Positions 14,607 to 17,200 of a DNA stretch of 17,200 nucleotides are shown here, in pieces. Below the pieces are notes generated by a model. It made no database searches, was not told the DNA's origin, and worked only from the letters and a program-made list of their open reading frames with translations. Source of the DNA: JBFMAE01 sp040756085 (GTDB taxonomy: Bacteria > Desulfobacterota > BSN033 > UBA1163); NCBI GenBank assembly GCA_040756085.1, contig JBFMAE010000088.1, positions 1 to 17,200 on the forward strand, given 5' to 3'. The first letter of the stretch is position 1. Each line of letters begins with the position of its first letter. Position numbers and translations under genes: made by a program.

Positions 14607-15280
14607 CCAAGGCGTATGAAAGAGGCCACGGCTTAGAGATTTTGGAGCTACCGGAGACGATAGATTCCGGTAGAAAAGATATGGTGCGCCTTTTCAAGAA
14701 TGCCGTTTTAAAGGAAAGCAGGTCCATGTCAGATGTCCGTGTTCCTTTCTTCGAAAAACCTGTCGAAACTCTCTTCGGGACTTTAAAATCCTTACGACCC
14801 ATCACGTTGGAATTAGTCAGTGGATCTGATTTAGAACCTGTTTGGGACTATCTGGTCAAACAATATCATTACCTCGGCTATCAAAAGCTGTTGGGCCATC
14901 GTTTAAAGTATCTTGCGCTTGTTGGAGAGCATCCAGTAGCGGCCCTTTCCTGGAGCGCTGCCGCCCTTAAGATTGGCGTTCGGGATCGCTTTATCGGGTG
15001 GTCTGAGGAGCAAAGGAAGAGCTTCCTCGACCGCATCGCCAATAACAGCCGATTTCTGATTTTTCCCTGGGTTCTGGTGCCTCATTTGGCTTCCCACGTG
15101 CTTTCCCTCAACATTCGCCGATTGCCCCGTGACTGGGAGGAACAATTTCATCAGCCCCTATGGCTTTTGGAAACTTTTGTGGATCCCTCCCGATTTAAAG
15201 GAACCAGTTATAAAGCGGCCAATTGGATCTTATGTGCTATAGCACATAAAATCCATTATGTGACGTCCGCAGTTATGTGA
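14585..15280 (+). CDS. DUF4338/DruA-like protein, truncated at the C-terminus
   Basis: The middle and end match the DUF4338 domain, also called Druantia DruA-like: QYHYLGYQKL, LKYLALVGEHPVAALSWSAA, RDRFIGWSEEQRKSFL, NNSRFLIFPWVLVPHLASHV, LLETFVDPSRFKGTSYKAANWI. Such proteins occur in type I Druantia defence and, more often, as lone genes on mobile elements. Homology stops at NWI (about 15228); the last 17 residues are encoded by recombination-site DNA beginning with the palindrome at 15230, so 30 or more residues appear lost. The N-terminal 60 residues are not typical, and no ribosome site precedes ATG 14585 (ATG 14681 is an alternative). With no druB-E genes beside it, I read it as a mobile-element gene, probably inactive. 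Confidence 0.65.
   Translation: MESAILITKAYERGHGLEILELPETIDSGRKDMVRLFKNAVLKESRSMSDVRVPFFEKPVETLFGTLKSLRPITLELVSGSDLEPVWDYLVKQYHYLGYQKLLGHRLKYLALVGEHPVAALSWSAAALKIGVRDRFIGWSEEQRKSFLDRIANNSRFLIFPWVLVPHLASHVLSLNIRRLPRDWEEQFHQPLWLLETFVDPSRFKGTSYKAANWILCAIAHKIHYVTSAVM
15230..15249. repeat. 20-bp perfect palindrome at mobile-element boundary
   Basis: TTATGTGCTATAGCACATAA is its own reverse complement. It begins two bases after the last codon of DruA-like homology (NWI) and so marks the junction with the recombinase element. Its TTATGTG half-site is shared with the neighbouring TTATGTGACGT copies, suggesting a recombinase-bound site. Confidence 0.85.
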
Positions 15281-15337
15281 CGTAAAGAAAAAGAAGCCTT
15301 TATTTTCGGTACAATTTCCTATTTGTACGTCACATAA
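15256..15337. repeat. TTATGTGACGT site array, candidate recombinase attachment region
   Basis: Two direct copies of TTATGTGACGT (15256-15266 and 15273-15283) and one inverted copy (ACGTCACATAA, 15327-15337) lie between the DruA-like gene and the recombinase genes. The second and inverted copies extend to 12 bases (TTATGTGACGTA/TACGTCACATAA). Repeated short arm-type sites in both orientations beside tyrosine recombinase genes fit an element end or attachment site. The array also lies downstream of both flanking genes and could form a hairpin terminator. Confidence 0.65.
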
Positions 15338-15355
15338 GTAATCATGCCTAATATT

Positions 15356-16357
15356 CTACAACGCCCTTAGGAAAGCCATCACTTCCCGGCTATTGTGCCA
15401 TTGTCTGCTGGTTTGCTGTGATGATGGGATTTCGCAATGAGCGAGCGCTTTTGCCTTCATCTCCAAATCAACCTCAGCGTAGATGTTAGTGGTGTTAAGA
15501 GATACGTGTCCCAGCCAGGCACGGATGGTGTTGATATCTACACCAGCCCGTAGGAGGTGGACTGCGGTCGTGTGCCGAATCGTATGTGCACTGACCTGTT
15601 TTGTGCGTAGTGAACGTACACGGTGGCTTGTCTTAAGGACATAGCGTTTGACGAGGGTACGGATTCCGAAGCGGGTGATGGGTTGATGACGGCGGTTTAA
15701 GAAGACTGCTTCGTGAGATGCACGTCCAGTAATAAGAGGGGCCAGTATCCTTGTCGTCAGCGTCCACAGCGGGCAATGACGCATTTTACCCCCTTTGCCA
15801 TTGATTTTTACTGAAGGGGAGAGGCCCAGGTCCAGATCGTCGATGGTTACGTGTGCTGCCTCATCAGCCCGAGCTCCTGTGTTGTACAGAAAGAGCATCA
15901 CAGCATAGTCCCTTTTTCCTTGTTCAGTGCGGCGGTCCGGAGCATTGAGGAGGGCGTCCATCTCAGGCTTTTCGAGATAGATCATTGTGGGTTTTGATGA
16001 CTTTTTGAAAGGGATGCTTCGTATCTCGGCGCACCAAGCGACGTGCTCGGGGCTACGCTCGCCAATAAAGCGAGCTAAAGCATGGATCGCCGCGAGACGT
16101 TGGTTGCGTGTAACGATCGAGCAATCTCTCTGCTGCTCAATGTATTGGAGAAAGTCGCGGACAAGATTAGCTGAGATCTGTTCGATCGACAGGTGATCTA
16201 CCGGCTGCCCCAGCCTCTGAGCGGCAAAGGGAAGCACCAAGGCTAATGTATCGCGGTAGCTCGCCTGCGTGTTGCGGGCAAGGTTTCGTTCTCCAACCAG
16301 ATGCTCCATAAGGAAGCGCCTGATCCATGGACCGATGGGTTGCTTGTCAGTCTTCAT
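15356..16357 (-). CDS. tyrosine recombinase (second of a tandem pair)
   Basis: A complete 333-residue site-specific recombinase. Residues about 10-115 form the SAM-like core-binding domain. The catalytic domain has R163 (NTGARADEAAH), a Lys in the GKGGK hairpin at 188-191, H258-x2-R261 (HTIRHTTAVHLL), H284 (WLGHVSLNTT) and Y293 (NIYAEVD), so all active-site residues are present. AGGAGGT lies 6 bases before ATG 16357 inside the end of the upstream recombinase, and the two genes overlap by 11 bases, so they are translated together. Tandem recombinases with short inverted sites are known from 'recombinase in trio' elements; only two genes are seen here, so that assignment is tentative. The TTATGTGACGT array starts 18 bases after its stop. 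Confidence 0.88.
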   Translation of the reverse strand: MKTDKQPIGPWIRRFLMEHLVGERNLARNTQASYRDTLALVLPFAAQRLGQPVDHLSIEQISANLVRDFLQYIEQQRDCSIVTRNQRLAAIHALARFIGERSPEHVAWCAEIRSIPFKKSSKPTMIYLEKPEMDALLNAPDRRTEQGKRDYAVMLFLYNTGARADEAAHVTIDDLDLGLSPSVKINGKGGKMRHCPLWTLTTRILAPLITGRASHEAVFLNRRHQPITRFGIRTLVKRYVLKTSHRVRSLRTKQVSAHTIRHTTAVHLLRAGVDINTIRAWLGHVSLNTTNIYAEVDLEMKAKALAHCEIPSSQQTSRQWHNSREVMAFLRAL

Positions 16358-17069
16358 CTTTTACCTCCTGTAAAGCATAGTGTTCGAAGCGACGACTCGC
16401 TTCATCCCGGAGTTCTGGAATGAAGCTCAGGTAGCGTTGGGTACCGGCAATGTCGAGGTGGCCCAAATAGGTGGATAACAGAGGAAGCAGGCGCTGAACA
16501 TTAGCTCCTTGGCAGTACCACGCAACAAGTCTATGCACTGCCATCGTATGTCGAATGTCGTGCACACGGGGTTGATAACGAGCCTCCTTTTCACGATAGA
16601 TCCCAGCCCATTTGCGGAGGGTCGGAAAGACTTTTCGTGCCTGATCATAAGTCAAGGCATTTCCAGATCGTGTAACAAAGAAGGCTGAATCCTCCCCTTG
16701 AGGGCAAGGCAGCTTTCGCCGTCTTTTCACATAACTTCGGAGTCTTTCCGTTAGCTGAGGGCCTATCGGTACCAATCGGGTTTTGAAGAATTTCCCGCTC
16801 CGAACCCTAATCAGGCTTTCTGAAAGATTGACGTCGGCCAATGTCAGTGAAAGGGCCTCTCCGATGCGGAGCCCGGTACCATAGAGGGTAAGAATGAGGG
16901 TATGGAAGGTATGGGCCCGAAGAGGACTCCATGGATTTTGGAGTTTATCCGCTGCCGCAAGAAGCCTGCGCAGTTGCTCCAGGGTATAAATGTTGGCGAC
17001 AATGAAAACGGGGTCAAAAGTAACAGAGGTGGCCCCTTCAAACAACCCTTGAAACAGGGCTGATGACAC
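16347..17069 (-). pseudogene. tyrosine recombinase lacking its N-terminal domain
   Basis: A 240-residue frame from GTG 17069 with a complete catalytic domain: R68 (YGTGLRIGEAL), K97 (GKFFKTRLVPIG), H170-x2-R173 (HDIRHTMAVH), H204 (YLGHLDIAGT) and Y213 (RYL). What is missing is the core-binding domain of about 80-100 residues that should precede NIYTLEQLRRLL; only about 25 residues come before it, and the frame is closed by TGA about 20 bases above the GTG. The break falls where an IS630-like unit begins, so insertion of that element probably removed the 5' part. A remaining short protein might be made from GTG, but DNA binding would be compromised. It overlaps the downstream recombinase gene by 11 bases. 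Confidence 0.7.
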
Positions 17070-17117
17070 ACGTATACCTAGTATAACGTTTCATTAAAAT
17101 ATTTACATAAATAAGAA

Positions 17118-17142
17118 GTTTTGGTATATTGATTTCCAAAAC
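17118..17142. repeat. hairpin upstream of the window-end transposase gene
   Basis: GTTTTGG (17118-17124) pairs with CCAAAAC (17136-17142) around an 11-base AT-rich loop, ending 4 bases before the ribosome site GGAGGGA. Such leader hairpins near insertion-sequence ends can limit transposase translation from outside transcripts (inference). Confidence 0.5.
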
Positions 17143-17159
17143 GATTGGAGGGAATCAAT

Positions 17160-17200
17160 ATGCCAAAGAAGAGCCAAAAAGCAAAGTTGATTTTGTCTCC
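17160..17200 (+). CDS. start of a probable IS630-type transposase, cut by the window edge
   Basis: ATG 17160 is preceded by GGAGGGA (17147-17153) at 6 bases. The 13 visible residues, MPKKSQKAKLILS, are very like the basic start of IS630-family transposases, where a run of Pro, Lys and Arg is followed by a hydrophobic-Ser segment. This is thin evidence, but it fits the truncated recombinase gene immediately to the left. Confidence 0.4.
   Translation, partial: MPKKSQKAKLILS

Noticed and set aside
14585..15280. a Druantia defence system
   Set aside because: Only a truncated DruA-like protein is present; the other Druantia genes, including the large helicase, are not in the window.
15230..15337. 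CRISPR-like repeat array
   Set aside because: Units are only 11-20 bases, spaced irregularly and in both orientations, with no cas genes; a recombinase site array fits better.

Overview
The window looks like the chromosome of an anaerobic bacterium, most likely a Desulfobacterota/deltaproteobacterial-type lineage. This is inferred from protein flavour: a regulator with Cys-Trp motifs, a Tat-exported molybdopterin enzyme with a c-type cytochrome, a heme-motif sensor, and GC-rich hairpin repeats carrying a CCTGCC...GGCAGG core. No rRNA, tRNA or CRISPR array was seen.

Layout. Positions 1-200 hold the 3' end of a DUF4282-type membrane protein gene, followed by a decayed IS1380-type transposase relic on the minus strand. 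Positions 579-3426 carry argG and argH, the last two steps of arginine synthesis, separated by a GC-rich hairpin repeat. Positions 3625-7850 hold mixed single genes on the plus strand: an XRE-type DNA-binding protein, a Ste24-like M48 membrane protease whose last residues are encoded by a second repeat copy, a DUF6125-like protein, a pyruvate-kinase alpha/beta-domain-like protein, a small hydrophobic ORF, and a QueG-like iron-sulfur protein lacking a clear start codon.

The most interesting part is 7972-13634. A small minus-strand regulator (HTH plus Cys-Trp motifs) is divergent from a five-gene plus-strand operon. The genes are a Tat-exported molybdopterin oxidoreductase of the ArrA/TtrA/PsrA-like branch, a four-motif Fe-S electron-transfer subunit, a diheme cytochrome c, a TorD-type chaperone and an FmdE-like protein. 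A perfect TACCAC-N3-GTGGTA inverted repeat lies just downstream of a TTGACA box between regulator and operon and is the best operator candidate. Each of the two redox subunits lacks one normally conserved cluster cysteine: Asp replaces it in the catalytic subunit and Arg in the Fe-S subunit. There is no membrane anchor gene, so electrons probably pass through the soluble diheme cytochrome. The substrate cannot be read from the sequence.

From 13799 to the end the DNA is mobile and broken. A heme-motif (CQKCH) sensor gene is frameshifted and cut off after its HAMP domain. It is followed by a DUF4338/DruA-like gene truncated exactly at a 20-bp perfect palindrome. Beyond that is an array of TTATGTGACGT sites, then two overlapping tyrosine recombinase genes on the minus strand (the upstream one lacking its N-terminal domain), and the start of what looks like an IS630-type transposase running off the window. 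I read this as nested insertions that ended the metabolic locus.
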